Source of the DNA: an uncultured Rhizobium sp.
GTDB taxonomy: Bacteria > Pseudomonadota > Alphaproteobacteria > Rhizobiales > Rhizobiaceae
Length of the DNA: 48,047 nucleotides
Direction of reading: 5' to 3'
Assembly (NCBI GenBank): GCA_945952245.1
Contig: CAMFHT010000002.1
Span: 1 to 48,047 of the forward strand
The translations under genes were made by a program, and so were the position numbers. Below, piece by piece: positions 28,309 to 36,559 of this stretch. The first letter of the stretch is position 1; each line of letters begins with the position of its first letter. The notes below the pieces were generated by a model. That model was not told the DNA's origin. It was given only the letters and a program-made list of their open reading frames with translations, and made no database searches.

Positions 28309-29669
28309 GCACGCGCACCCTTTTCTCCACCGCCGCCTCGGCGCTCCTGCTGACGACTGCGCTCGCCATCGGTCATGGCGCCCTTGCGGCGGACGACTTC
28401 GATCCCAAAACCCAGATCGGCCCGGACCCCAAGCTTCCGGAGCCGCAGCAATACCTCTTCCCGCCCATGAACGTCGCCAAGGTCGTCGGCTGGAAGGAAG
28501 GCGCTACCCCGAAGGTCGCTGATGGCCTGAAGGTCGAGGCGCTCGCGACCGGCCTGCATCATCCGCGCGAACTCTATGCGCTCCCGAACGGCGATATCCT
28601 CGTCGTGGAAAGCCAGGGACCCGGCGTGGAGCCGGTCTCACGGCCGAAGAACCTCGTCATGGGGCTGATCATGAGCATTTCCGCAGGGAGCGGTGGCGGC
28701 GGTGGCGAAAGCAACCGTATCACCATCCTGCGCGATGCCGACAAGGACGGAAAGTTCGAGGTCAACCAGGTTTTCCTCGACAAGCTCACCTCGCCCTTCG
28801 GCGTGGCTCTCGTCGGTAGCGATCTCTACGTTGCGAACACCGACAGCCTGATGCGCTATCCCTACAAGGAGGGTGACCTCAAGATCACCGATCCGGGTAC
28901 ACCCCTGCTGGAACTGCCGGGCGGGCCGATCGACCATCACTGGACGAAGAGCCTGACGGCGAGCCCTGACGGCAAGCTGCTCTATGTCGGCGTCGGCTCG
29001 AACAGCAATGCCGCCGAAAACGGCATGGAGGCGGAAAAGAACCGCGCCGCAATCTGGGAAGTCGACCGGGAAAGCGGCCGCTCCCGCATCTTCGCGAGCG
29101 GCCTCAGGAACCCGAACGGGCTGACCTTCGAACCGTCAAGCGGCGCCCTTTGGACCGTGGTCAACGAGCGGGACGAACTCGGCCCGGATCTCGTGCCCGA
29201 CTACATGACCTCGGTGAAGGACGGCGCCTTCTACGGCTGGCCCTACAGCTATTACGGCCAGCATGTGGATCCGCGCGTGAAGCCGGAACGGCCCGATCTG
29301 GTCGCGAAGGCGATCAAGCCGGATTATGCGCTGAGCTCGCATGTCGCGCCGCTGGGCCTCGCCTTCAACACCGGCAACGGCCTGCCCGACCACTACCGCG
29401 GCGGCGCCTTCGTCGGAGAGCACGGCAGCTGGGACCGCGACCACTACAACGGTTACAAGGTCGTCTACGTGCCCTTTGCCGATGGCAAGCCGAACGGCAT
29501 GGCCGAAGACGTGGTGACGGGTTTCCTCAACGATGACGGCGAGGCGCAGGGCCGCCCTGTCGGCGTCGCCTTCGACAAGTCGGGCGCTCTGCTGATCGCC
29601 GACGACGTCGGCAATACGGTCTGGCGCGTCACCAATGCCGCGGCCGGCAACACCGCAGCCGTGCAGTAA
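28305..29669 (+). CDS. PQQ-dependent sugar dehydrogenase / L-sorbosone dehydrogenase family
   Basis: Signal peptide; GLHHPRELYALPNGDILVVE; FASGLRNPNGLTFEPSSGALWTVVNERDELG; FVGEHGSWDRDHYNGYKVVYVPF; ATGA overlap with the DUF2231 gene. Confidence 0.88.
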   Translation: MSTRTLFSTAASALLLTTALAIGHGALAADDFDPKTQIGPDPKLPEPQQYLFPPMNVAKVVGWKEGATPKVADGLKVEALATGLHHPRELYALPNGDILVVESQGPGVEPVSRPKNLVMGLIMSISAGSGGGGGESNRITILRDADKDGKFEVNQVFLDKLTSPFGVALVGSDLYVANTDSLMRYPYKEGDLKITDPGTPLLELPGGPIDHHWTKSLTASPDGKLLYVGVGSNSNAAENGMEAEKNRAAIWEVDRESGRSRIFASGLRNPNGLTFEPSSGALWTVVNERDELGPDLVPDYMTSVKDGAFYGWPYSYYGQHVDPRVKPERPDLVAKAIKPDYALSSHVAPLGLAFNTGNGLPDHYRGGAFVGEHGSWDRDHYNGYKVVYVPFADGKPNGMAEDVVTGFLNDDGEAQGRPVGVAFDKSGALLIADDVGNTVWRVTNAAAGNTAAVQ

Positions 29670-29679
29670 CCAAACAGAC

Positions 29680-29719
29680 CCGCCGGGACTTCCGAGGGAA
29701 CCACCTCGGCTCCCGGCGG
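29680..29719 (+). terminator. Terminator-like hairpin downstream of the sorbosone dehydrogenase-like gene
   Basis: CCGCCGGGA...CCGAGG-gaacca-CCTCGG...TCCCGGCGG, 9-bp outer and 6-bp inner stems, followed by a pyrimidine-rich tract. Confidence 0.65.
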
Positions 29720-29755
29720 TTACCTTCTTATCCACCTCAAAGGAAAGGAAGACAC

Positions 29756-30205
29756 ATGGTTACCATGGTCGGCAATGAATCCACGATGAGCGATCTCGTC
29801 ACCAATCTGATCTATCTTGAGCACGATGCGATCGCGGCTTACGAGTCCTGCATCGAGCGGCTCTCGGACAAGCAGCTGAGCAGCCAGATCGCCGCGTTCC
29901 GGCAGGACCACCTGCAGCATCTCGACACGCTGAACGAGATGGCCCGCGAAATCGGTGCGGAGGCCCCTCGGGAAGGCGACATGAAACAGTATCTCACGAC
30001 AGGCAAGATCGCGCTCGCCGACATGATGGGCGATGCCGCGATCCTGAAGGCGATGAAGACCAACGAAGACGACACCGTGACGGCCTATGAGCGCGCCTCT
30101 CGTCACCAGGACGCCATTCCGAAGTCGCGTGCCTTCTTCGAAAAGGCCCTGCACGACGAAGAGCGTCATCGCGCCTGGATGGACAACACCGCGCGCATGA
30201 TGTGA
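29756..30205 (+). CDS. Ferritin-like domain protein (DUF2383-like)
   Basis: LVTNLIYLEHDAIAAYESCIERL...HLQHLDTLNEMAREIG...FFEKALHDEERHRAWMDN helical E/H-rich pattern; good RBS. Confidence 0.78.
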   Translation: MVTMVGNESTMSDLVTNLIYLEHDAIAAYESCIERLSDKQLSSQIAAFRQDHLQHLDTLNEMAREIGAEAPREGDMKQYLTTGKIALADMMGDAAILKAMKTNEDDTVTAYERASRHQDAIPKSRAFFEKALHDEERHRAWMDNTARMM

Positions 30206-30218
30206 CGCGAGACATTTC

Positions 30219-30247
30219 AAGGGCCGGCAGCCATCTTGCCGGCCCTT
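30219..30247 (+). terminator. Strong hairpin downstream of the ferritin-like gene
   Basis: AAGGGCCGGCA-gccatct-TGCCGGCCCTT, 11-bp perfect stem 14 nt after the stop codon. Confidence 0.7.
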
Positions 30248-30304
30248 CTCATGCCCAGGCAGTGACAGGAACTGCCTCCCTTCTCCTCCAGCCGGCGGAT
30301 ATCC

Positions 30305-30922
30305 GTGCTCACCTCCCCCCCTTCAGCCAAGGAACGGCTCGTCATCCTGCTTCACGGGATCGGCGGCACCGGGTCCACCCTGATGCCGCTTGCGGAGAGC
30401 TGGCGGCACGTGTTTCCGGATACCCGCTTTGCGGCACCGAACGGCCCCTATCGCAGCGCCTATGGCTACGGCTATCAGTGGTTCAACGTCGACGCAGAGC
30501 AATTGCGGCCGGACCGCCTGGATATTGTGCGCGACGCCTTTGACGAAACGATCCGGGACGTGCTGCGCAAGGAGCAGTTTGAAGACAGGCTGGAACACGT
30601 CGCCTTCGTCGGCGTATCGCAAGGTGCGATCATGGCGCTCGATGCGCTGGCATCCGGCCGCTGGCGGATCGGAGCGCTGGTTTCCTTTGCCGGACTGCTT
30701 TCGCCCGTGCCGGTCGTGAAGGCCGCAAAGCCCACCCCGGTTCTGCTGGTTCACGGCGCCGTGGACCGTACCATTCCCGCTGCCGCGTCCGAGGTGGCCG
30801 CGCGGGACCTGACTGCCGCTGGTCATGACGTGACGCTGAAGATCCTGCCGGATGTCGGCCACACCGTCACGCTCGAAGGGGCAAAGGCCGCGCTCGACTT
30901 TCTCCGGAGCACGGCCTTCTGA
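30305..30922 (+). CDS. Alpha/beta hydrolase (phospholipase/carboxylesterase-like)
   Basis: VILLHGIGGTGSTLMPLAESW, GVSQGAIMAL nucleophile elbow, LLVHGAVDRTIP, DVGHTVT; GTG start. Confidence 0.85.
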   Translation: MLTSPPSAKERLVILLHGIGGTGSTLMPLAESWRHVFPDTRFAAPNGPYRSAYGYGYQWFNVDAEQLRPDRLDIVRDAFDETIRDVLRKEQFEDRLEHVAFVGVSQGAIMALDALASGRWRIGALVSFAGLLSPVPVVKAAKPTPVLLVHGAVDRTIPAAASEVAARDLTAAGHDVTLKILPDVGHTVTLEGAKAALDFLRSTAF

Positions 30923-30935
30923 TTGTCAAGGCTTG

Positions 30936-31115
30936 TCAGCCCGAAGAGGCATCGACGTCCTTGTCGTCTTCTTCCGGCAAGAGGCCGGTGCCAGGCGTCT
31001 TATCTTCATCGGTCAGTTCATCGGCCGCATGCGGTCCGGCTGCCGGCTGATCCGAGGCCTTTGGCTTCACTGCCGTCTCCTCGACCGCTTCCTGTGCCTG
31101 CTTGTCCTTGTCCAT
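30936..31115 (-). CDS. Small acidic, probably disordered protein (59 aa)
   Basis: MDKDKQAQEAVEETAVKPKASDQPAAGPHAADELTDEDKTPGTGLLPEEDDKDVDASSG with RBS GGGGAG upstream. Confidence 0.55.
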   Translation of the reverse strand: MDKDKQAQEAVEETAVKPKASDQPAAGPHAADELTDEDKTPGTGLLPEEDDKDVDASSG

Positions 31116-31200
31116 CACGAACTCCCCTGTTGTGCTATCGTGGGAGCAGGGGGAACGCGCGCCTGACCCGCACCGTTCCGAAAAAAGCGCAACGGACGGT

Positions 31201-32016
31201 TCAGACCGTGCCCGAAAAGAGCGCCGAGCCCTTCGATTTCAGAAGGTTGAGCGAGGTGTAATCGAGGATCGACAGCCCCCCGTCCACCACCAGCGTCTGC
31301 CCGGTGACGAAGGAGGCTTCGGCGCTTGCCAGAAAGGCGACGGCGGCGGCGATTTCGCGCGGCGTTCCCATGCGGTCGAGCACGCCCGGCGGCAGTTCCC
31401 ACTCGCCGCTATCCGTGCCGGCCGGGTTGGCGACGGCATCGTTCTCAGTGCCGATCCAGCCCGGGCTCACGCAATTGGCGCGGATGCCGAAGGGGGCACC
31501 CTCCACCGCAAGCGACCGGGTCAAAGCCTCGACGGCGGCCTTGGCGACGCAGTAGAGACCCCAATTGCCGTGCAGGGTCGCGGTCGAGGATATGTTCACG
31601 ATCGCCCCTCCGCCCGCGGCCTTAAGGTACGGCAGCGCGTAGGAGGCGGTGAAATACGCGGAATCGAGGTTGGGGCCGCGCATCTTGCCCCAACGCGCGC
31701 CGGGTGTGTCGTCTGCTCCGATGCCGGAGCGTCGCGACCCGACACCCGCATTGTTGACGAGCACGTCGAGCTTGCCGCCCCAGGCAACCGCATCGTCCAC
31801 GAGTTTGCGCACCTCCGCTTCGACCGCGAGATCGCAGGCGAAGAAGCGGGCCGTGCCCCCTTTTTCCATCACCTCCCGCTCGACCGCCGCACCCTTGTCC
31901 GGATCGCGTGCGGCAAAGGCAACGCGTGCGCCCTCCTTCGCGAAATAGTGCACGATGCCCCGCCCGATGCCGGAATTGCCGCCTGTCACCAGCACCACAT
32001 GATCTTGAAAACGCAT
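31201..32016 (-). CDS. SDR family oxidoreductase
   Basis: MRFQDHVVLVTGGNSGIGRGIVHYFAKEG, NNAG, YCVAKAAVEALTRSLAVE, NCVSPGWIGTEN. Confidence 0.93.
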   Translation of the reverse strand: MRFQDHVVLVTGGNSGIGRGIVHYFAKEGARVAFAARDPDKGAAVEREVMEKGGTARFFACDLAVEAEVRKLVDDAVAWGGKLDVLVNNAGVGSRRSGIGADDTPGARWGKMRGPNLDSAYFTASYALPYLKAAGGGAIVNISSTATLHGNWGLYCVAKAAVEALTRSLAVEGAPFGIRANCVSPGWIGTENDAVANPAGTDSGEWELPPGVLDRMGTPREIAAAVAFLASAEASFVTGQTLVVDGGLSILDYTSLNLLKSKGSALFSGTV

Positions 32017-32121
32017 CGTAAAATCCTCCGCTCCATCAAGGCGCGAGACTAGCTTCAAATCGAACCGGGAGACAATGCGGAGGTCGATTATTTGAACCCT
32101 GAAATTTCCTGCGTCACCCAG

Positions 32122-32164
32122 TTGACAAAAATCCATTCCGTGTAATCTTAACTCGCGAGTTAAG
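32122..32164 (+). promoter_or_regulatory. Promoter with overlapping perfect 18-bp palindromic operator
   Basis: TTGACA (32122-32127) and TAATCT (32143-32148) as -35/-10 candidates; CTTAACTCGCGAGTTAAG at 32147-32164 is a perfect palindrome upstream of the NicX-like gene. Confidence 0.75.
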
Positions 32165-32201
32165 AAATGACTTCTCGGCTCATCAGGATGGAGGGGAGGC
32201 C

Positions 32202-33251
32202 ATGCTGCAGGAACGTATCGAGGGCAAATGGCTTGCCGCCTTTCGCCGTGTCTTCGCCTTGAACGGCATCGGCAAGGGCACGCGGGTCGCGATCATCTCC
32301 GAGACGCAGTCACGTCCGGTTCTCATCCAGCTCAGCGAACTCGCTGCCTATGATCTGGGCGCCGAATTCCTGATGATCCAGATGCCGACGCCGCCGCAGA
32401 CGGCGCCCGTTCCCGTCAAATCCACCGGCACGTCCTGGGCGATCCAGGGCAACCGCGCCGTCATCGAGGCGCTGAAGCTGGTCGAGGTCGTGGTCGACTG
32501 CACCGTCGAGGGCCTGATCCATGCGCCTGAGTGGCCCGAGATCGAGGAGGCCGGCACCCGGCTGCTCGTCATCACCAACGAACATCCCGAGATCCTCGAA
32601 CGCACCGAGCCCAAGGCGGAAGATGCCGAGCGGGTGCGGATCGGCATCCAGATGCTGCGCGAGGCGCGCGAGATGCGCGTCACTTCGAGCGCCGGAACGG
32701 ATCTCATCGTCAATCTCGTGGATGCGCCCTGCGGCGGCACGCCGGGCTTCGGCACCCATCCGGGCGCAGTCGCACACTGGCCGGGCGGGCTCTGCCTCGC
32801 CTTCCCGGGAAGGAACGCGGTCAATGGCCGGATCGTCATGGACGTCGGTGACATGAACCTGACCTTCAAGACCTATCTGACGAGCCGCATCGACTGCACC
32901 ATCGAGGACGATTTCGTCACCGCCATCAAGGGCGACGGCATCGATGCGCTGCATTTCCGCGAATACATGGAAGCCTGGGAGGACCGGAACGCCTATGGCA
33001 TCAGCCATGTCGGCTGGGGCGTGAACCCCGGCGCCCGCTGGGTTTCGGCCGCCATGTACGACAAGCGCGACATGCAGGCGGTCGAATTCCGCGCGCTCGC
33101 CGGTTCCTTCCTGTGGTCCACAGGCGCAAACCAGTATGCCGGCCGCTACACGCTCGGCCATTTCGACCTGCCGATGCGCAACTGCACCATTGCCCTCGAC
33201 GGCCGCGTGGTCGTGAAGGAGGGCGTGCTGCAGGGTGAACTTTCTCTCTGA
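32202..33251 (+). CDS. 2,5-dihydroxypyridine 5,6-dioxygenase (NicX)-like / M29-aminopeptidase-fold protein
   Basis: GTRVAIISETQSRPVLIQLSELAAYDLGAEFLMIQMP; GGLCLAFPGRNAVNGRIVMD; HVGWGVNPGARW; TLGHFDLPMRNCTIALDG (H-x-D typical of the family). Confidence 0.7.
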   Translation: MLQERIEGKWLAAFRRVFALNGIGKGTRVAIISETQSRPVLIQLSELAAYDLGAEFLMIQMPTPPQTAPVPVKSTGTSWAIQGNRAVIEALKLVEVVVDCTVEGLIHAPEWPEIEEAGTRLLVITNEHPEILERTEPKAEDAERVRIGIQMLREAREMRVTSSAGTDLIVNLVDAPCGGTPGFGTHPGAVAHWPGGLCLAFPGRNAVNGRIVMDVGDMNLTFKTYLTSRIDCTIEDDFVTAIKGDGIDALHFREYMEAWEDRNAYGISHVGWGVNPGARWVSAAMYDKRDMQAVEFRALAGSFLWSTGANQYAGRYTLGHFDLPMRNCTIALDGRVVVKEGVLQGELSL

Positions 33252-33275
33252 TTTCGAACGCCGGGGGCCTTCTTC

Positions 33276-34586
33276 ATGAGCGATATTGCCGACTACTACG
33301 ACCTCTCCCGCATCCGCCCCGAAGTCATCGCGGTGCTCAACCGGGTGAATGCGCTTGGCCGCGAGCGCTTCGCGCCGCGCTCGGCGGACGTGGATATCGA
33401 GGCCTCCTTCCCGGTCGAGAACTACAGGGATCTCGCCGAAGAAGGCTTTCTCGGCCTCTGCATTCCCGAGGAATTCGGCGGCTGGGGCTTTTCGATGTTC
33501 GAATATGCCATGGTGGGCGCCGAGATCGGCAAATATTGCGGCGCGACCGCGCTGACCTTCAACATGCACAATTCCTCCATGGCCTGGTCGCGCTTCATGT
33601 TCGACATGCCGAACCTGACGCCCGAAGAGAGGGTCGCCTTCGCGCCCTTGCGCGAGCGACAGTTCCGCCGGGCGATCGCCGAGCGCGCCATCTTCTCCCA
33701 GCCGATTTCCGAGGGTGGCCAGAACTGGACGTCGAAGCCCAACCAGACCCAGTGCCGCAAGGTCGAGGGCGGGTGGAAGATCAACGGCTTCAAGAAGTTC
33801 GCCTCGCTCGCCGGCTATTGCGACTATTACACCATCGTCTGCACCGAAACCTTCGAGGGCAAGGAGCCCAGGCACGAGGACACCATGCTCTTCGTCGTCC
33901 ACAAGGATGCGCCCGGCCTGAGCGTCAGGGGCGAATGGGACCCGCTCGGCATGCGCGGCACGAACAGCCGCGACCTGATCCTGAAGGACGTGTTCGTGAC
34001 CGAGGAGGACCTGCTGATGCCGGCGGGCATCTTCGGCAAGACGCTGCCAAACTGGCCGCACATGATGGCGACGCTCTCGCCCACCTATATGGGCGTGGCG
34101 CAGGGCGCCTTCGATTTCACGGTCGACTATCTCAAGGGCAGGATCCCCGGCCAGCCGCCGATCGACCGGCGCATGTATGCGACGAAGCGCATCGCCGTCG
34201 GCAAGATGTATGCGCGGCTCGCAAGCATCCGGGCGCTCTGGTGGCAGGCCTTCAGCGAGTCGAAGGGCTTCCCGACCAAGGGCGAGGTCATGCGCATGTA
34301 TGCGGCGCAGTACAACGTGATGGAGGGCGTGCAGGAGATCGCGGCGCTCGCGATCCGCACCTGCGGCGGCCAGTCCATGCTGAAATCGCTGCCGCTGGAG
34401 CGCATGTATCGCGACAGCCGCTGCGGCGCGCTGATGCTGCCCTATACCTCCGAGATCATGGAAGATTACCTCTCCGTGCTGACGCTCTACGACATGGACG
34501 AGATCGACAGCGCACCCGGAGACGAGGGCGGCGCCCGCAATTCGCTCTGGCGCGGCGACAGCGGTCAGCTCCGGGCGCTGCGCTGA
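33276..34586 (+). CDS. Acyl-CoA dehydrogenase-fold flavoprotein (possible flavin-dependent monooxygenase)
   Basis: FPVENYRDLAEEGFLGLCIPEEFGGWGFSMFEYAMVGAEIG; GEWDPLGMRGTNSRDLILKDVFV; RMYRDSRCGALMLPYTSEIMEDYL. Confidence 0.85.
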   Translation: MSDIADYYDLSRIRPEVIAVLNRVNALGRERFAPRSADVDIEASFPVENYRDLAEEGFLGLCIPEEFGGWGFSMFEYAMVGAEIGKYCGATALTFNMHNSSMAWSRFMFDMPNLTPEERVAFAPLRERQFRRAIAERAIFSQPISEGGQNWTSKPNQTQCRKVEGGWKINGFKKFASLAGYCDYYTIVCTETFEGKEPRHEDTMLFVVHKDAPGLSVRGEWDPLGMRGTNSRDLILKDVFVTEEDLLMPAGIFGKTLPNWPHMMATLSPTYMGVAQGAFDFTVDYLKGRIPGQPPIDRRMYATKRIAVGKMYARLASIRALWWQAFSESKGFPTKGEVMRMYAAQYNVMEGVQEIAALAIRTCGGQSMLKSLPLERMYRDSRCGALMLPYTSEIMEDYLSVLTLYDMDEIDSAPGDEGGARNSLWRGDSGQLRALR

Positions 34587-34589
34587 GCC

Positions 34590-35879
34590 ATGGCGCGCGA
34601 GCGGGTCCACGTCGAGAGGGAAATCGCCGCACCGCCGAACGCGGTCTGGCAGATCGTCAGCGATTTCGCCGGCGCTTGGCATCCGGCGATTGCCGAGATC
34701 CGGCTGGAACGGGACGCGATGGGCGGCACGATCCGTGCCTTCCGCGCAGGGGGCGAGGACACGCTCTACCGCGAGCGCCTCACCTGGTTCAGCGACAGCG
34801 AGCGGTCGCTGGGGTACACGCATCTGGAAGGCATCAAGGGGGCCGATGCCTATGACGCCGAGGTGTCGGTAAAGTCCGCCACCACCGGCAGTCTCGTGAC
34901 CTGGACCGCGGAAGTGGAGGCCGCCGAGCCGCGACTTTCGGAGATCTGCGCAGGAACGGCATTCATCTTCACCATGGGGCTTGATGCGCTGGAGCAACTG
35001 GCCACAAAGGCGATCGAGGTCAGCGATACTGGCCTCCCCTCGCCGCTTCCGCTCACGACGAAATTCATCGAGGGCGCTCCCCGCCTCGCCCTCACCATGG
35101 CGGGCGCAAGCAAGGGACGCCGTCTCGCCCTCTTCCTGCACGGCATCGGCGGCGGGCGCAGCAACTGGGACCGGCAGGTGGCGCTGGCGGGCAATCTCAT
35201 GCCTGCCGCAGCACTCGACCTGCGCGGCTATGGCGAGAGCCGGCTTGGCGAGACGCAGTCCACGGTTGACGCCTATTGCGACGACATCATCAGGGTGATG
35301 CGGGACTTCGGTGCGGAACGGCTGGTACTCGTCGGTCTCTCCTATGGCTCCTGGATCGCCACCTCCTTTGCCATGCGGCATCCCGACCTGCTGGATGGTC
35401 TTGTGCTTTCCGGCGGCTGCACCGGCATGTCGGAGGCGGGCGTCGAGGAGCGAGAGCGCTTCCGCCTGAGCCGCGAGGTGCCGCTCGATGCGGGCAAGAC
35501 GCCAGCCGATTTCGCGCCTTCGGTGGTGGAGGTTCTGGCCGGACCGAATGCGGGACCCGATATCCGTGAAACGCTCCGCCGTTCCATGGCCGCCATTCCC
35601 GCGGCCACCTATCGCGATGCGCTCACCTGCTTCACCCATCCGCCGGAGCGGTTCGATTTCTCGCGCCTCGCCATCCCCGTGCTCCTGATGACCGGCGAAT
35701 TCGACCGGCTCGCTCCGCCCGCGGAAATCTGCGGCGTGGCGGAGCGCATCCGAAAGGCTTCTTCGCGGCCGGATGTGCGCTTCGAGGTGATCGCCGATGC
35801 GGGTCATGTCTGCAATGTCGAGCAACCGGAGCGCTACGACGCCATTCTCCTCGATTTCCTCGGGAGGTTTGCCCCATGA
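34590..35879 (+). CDS. SRPBCC (START-like) domain fused to an alpha/beta hydrolase
   Basis: N-terminal HVEREIAAPPNAVWQIVSDFAGAWHPAIAEIRLE (Polyketide_cyc2-like); C-terminal LALFLHGIGGGRSNWDRQ, VGLSYGSW, TGEFDRLAPP, DAGHVCNVEQP. Confidence 0.88.
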   Translation: MARERVHVEREIAAPPNAVWQIVSDFAGAWHPAIAEIRLERDAMGGTIRAFRAGGEDTLYRERLTWFSDSERSLGYTHLEGIKGADAYDAEVSVKSATTGSLVTWTAEVEAAEPRLSEICAGTAFIFTMGLDALEQLATKAIEVSDTGLPSPLPLTTKFIEGAPRLALTMAGASKGRRLALFLHGIGGGRSNWDRQVALAGNLMPAAALDLRGYGESRLGETQSTVDAYCDDIIRVMRDFGAERLVLVGLSYGSWIATSFAMRHPDLLDGLVLSGGCTGMSEAGVEERERFRLSREVPLDAGKTPADFAPSVVEVLAGPNAGPDIRETLRRSMAAIPAATYRDALTCFTHPPERFDFSRLAIPVLLMTGEFDRLAPPAEICGVAERIRKASSRPDVRFEVIADAGHVCNVEQPERYDAILLDFLGRFAP

Positions 35880-36559
35880 CCGCCCCGTCCCGCCGCGAGC
35901 AGAACCGGATCGACCGGGAGAAGCGCTTTCTGGCGGCGGCGCTGAAGGTGTTTGCGGAACAGGGCTATTCCGGCACGACCATGGACATGGTCGCCGCCGA
36001 GGCCGGGCTGTCGAAGCCGACGCTCTATCAGTACTTCCCGTCGAAGGAAGCGCTGTTCTCGGCCATGATGTCGTGCGAGCGTGATCATATGCTGGAGGTC
36101 TTCCAGCATCCATCGGGCAAGGGCATGGTGGCCGATCTCGTGAGCTTTGCCTGGGACTATGCGGATGCAGTATTGAGCCCGGACCTGCTTTCGCTCGCCC
36201 GGCTGATCATCGGCGAGGTGCAGCGCTTTCCGGAAATCGGCCGCGCCTACCAGCAGTCCGGCCCGGACCGGCTGCTTTCCGGCATCATGGACTACCTCAG
36301 CGCGCGGCGCGAGGCCGGCGATCTCGCCTTCGAGGATGCCGAGCTCGCCGCGCAGGATCTCTGGGGCCTCATCCTTTCCGCGCCGCGCACGCAGGCGCTC
36401 TACCTGCCCGACACTCTGCCGACGAGAGCGGAGATCGAGCGGTATCTGAACAATGGCCTCCGGGTATTCCTGAAGGCCTATTCCACACGGCCCGAGGCGG
36501 ACCTTGCCACGCTTCAGACGCTGATCGGCGCCGGACAGACAAAACGGGGGGAGACATGA
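35876..36559 (+). CDS. TetR/AcrR family transcriptional regulator
   Basis: FLAAALKVFAEQGYSGTTMDMVAAEAGLSKPTLYQYFPSKEALFSAMM; ATGA overlaps on both sides. Confidence 0.96.
   Translation: MTAPSRREQNRIDREKRFLAAALKVFAEQGYSGTTMDMVAAEAGLSKPTLYQYFPSKEALFSAMMSCERDHMLEVFQHPSGKGMVADLVSFAWDYADAVLSPDLLSLARLIIGEVQRFPEIGRAYQQSGPDRLLSGIMDYLSARREAGDLAFEDAELAAQDLWGLILSAPRTQALYLPDTLPTRAEIERYLNNGLRVFLKAYSTRPEADLATLQTLIGAGQTKRGET

Noticed and set aside
32310-36113. 1267-aa minus-strand ORF
   Set aside because: Antisense shadow of four well-supported + strand genes; H/R/D-rich low-complexity translation with no family motifs. Typical of high-GC DNA.
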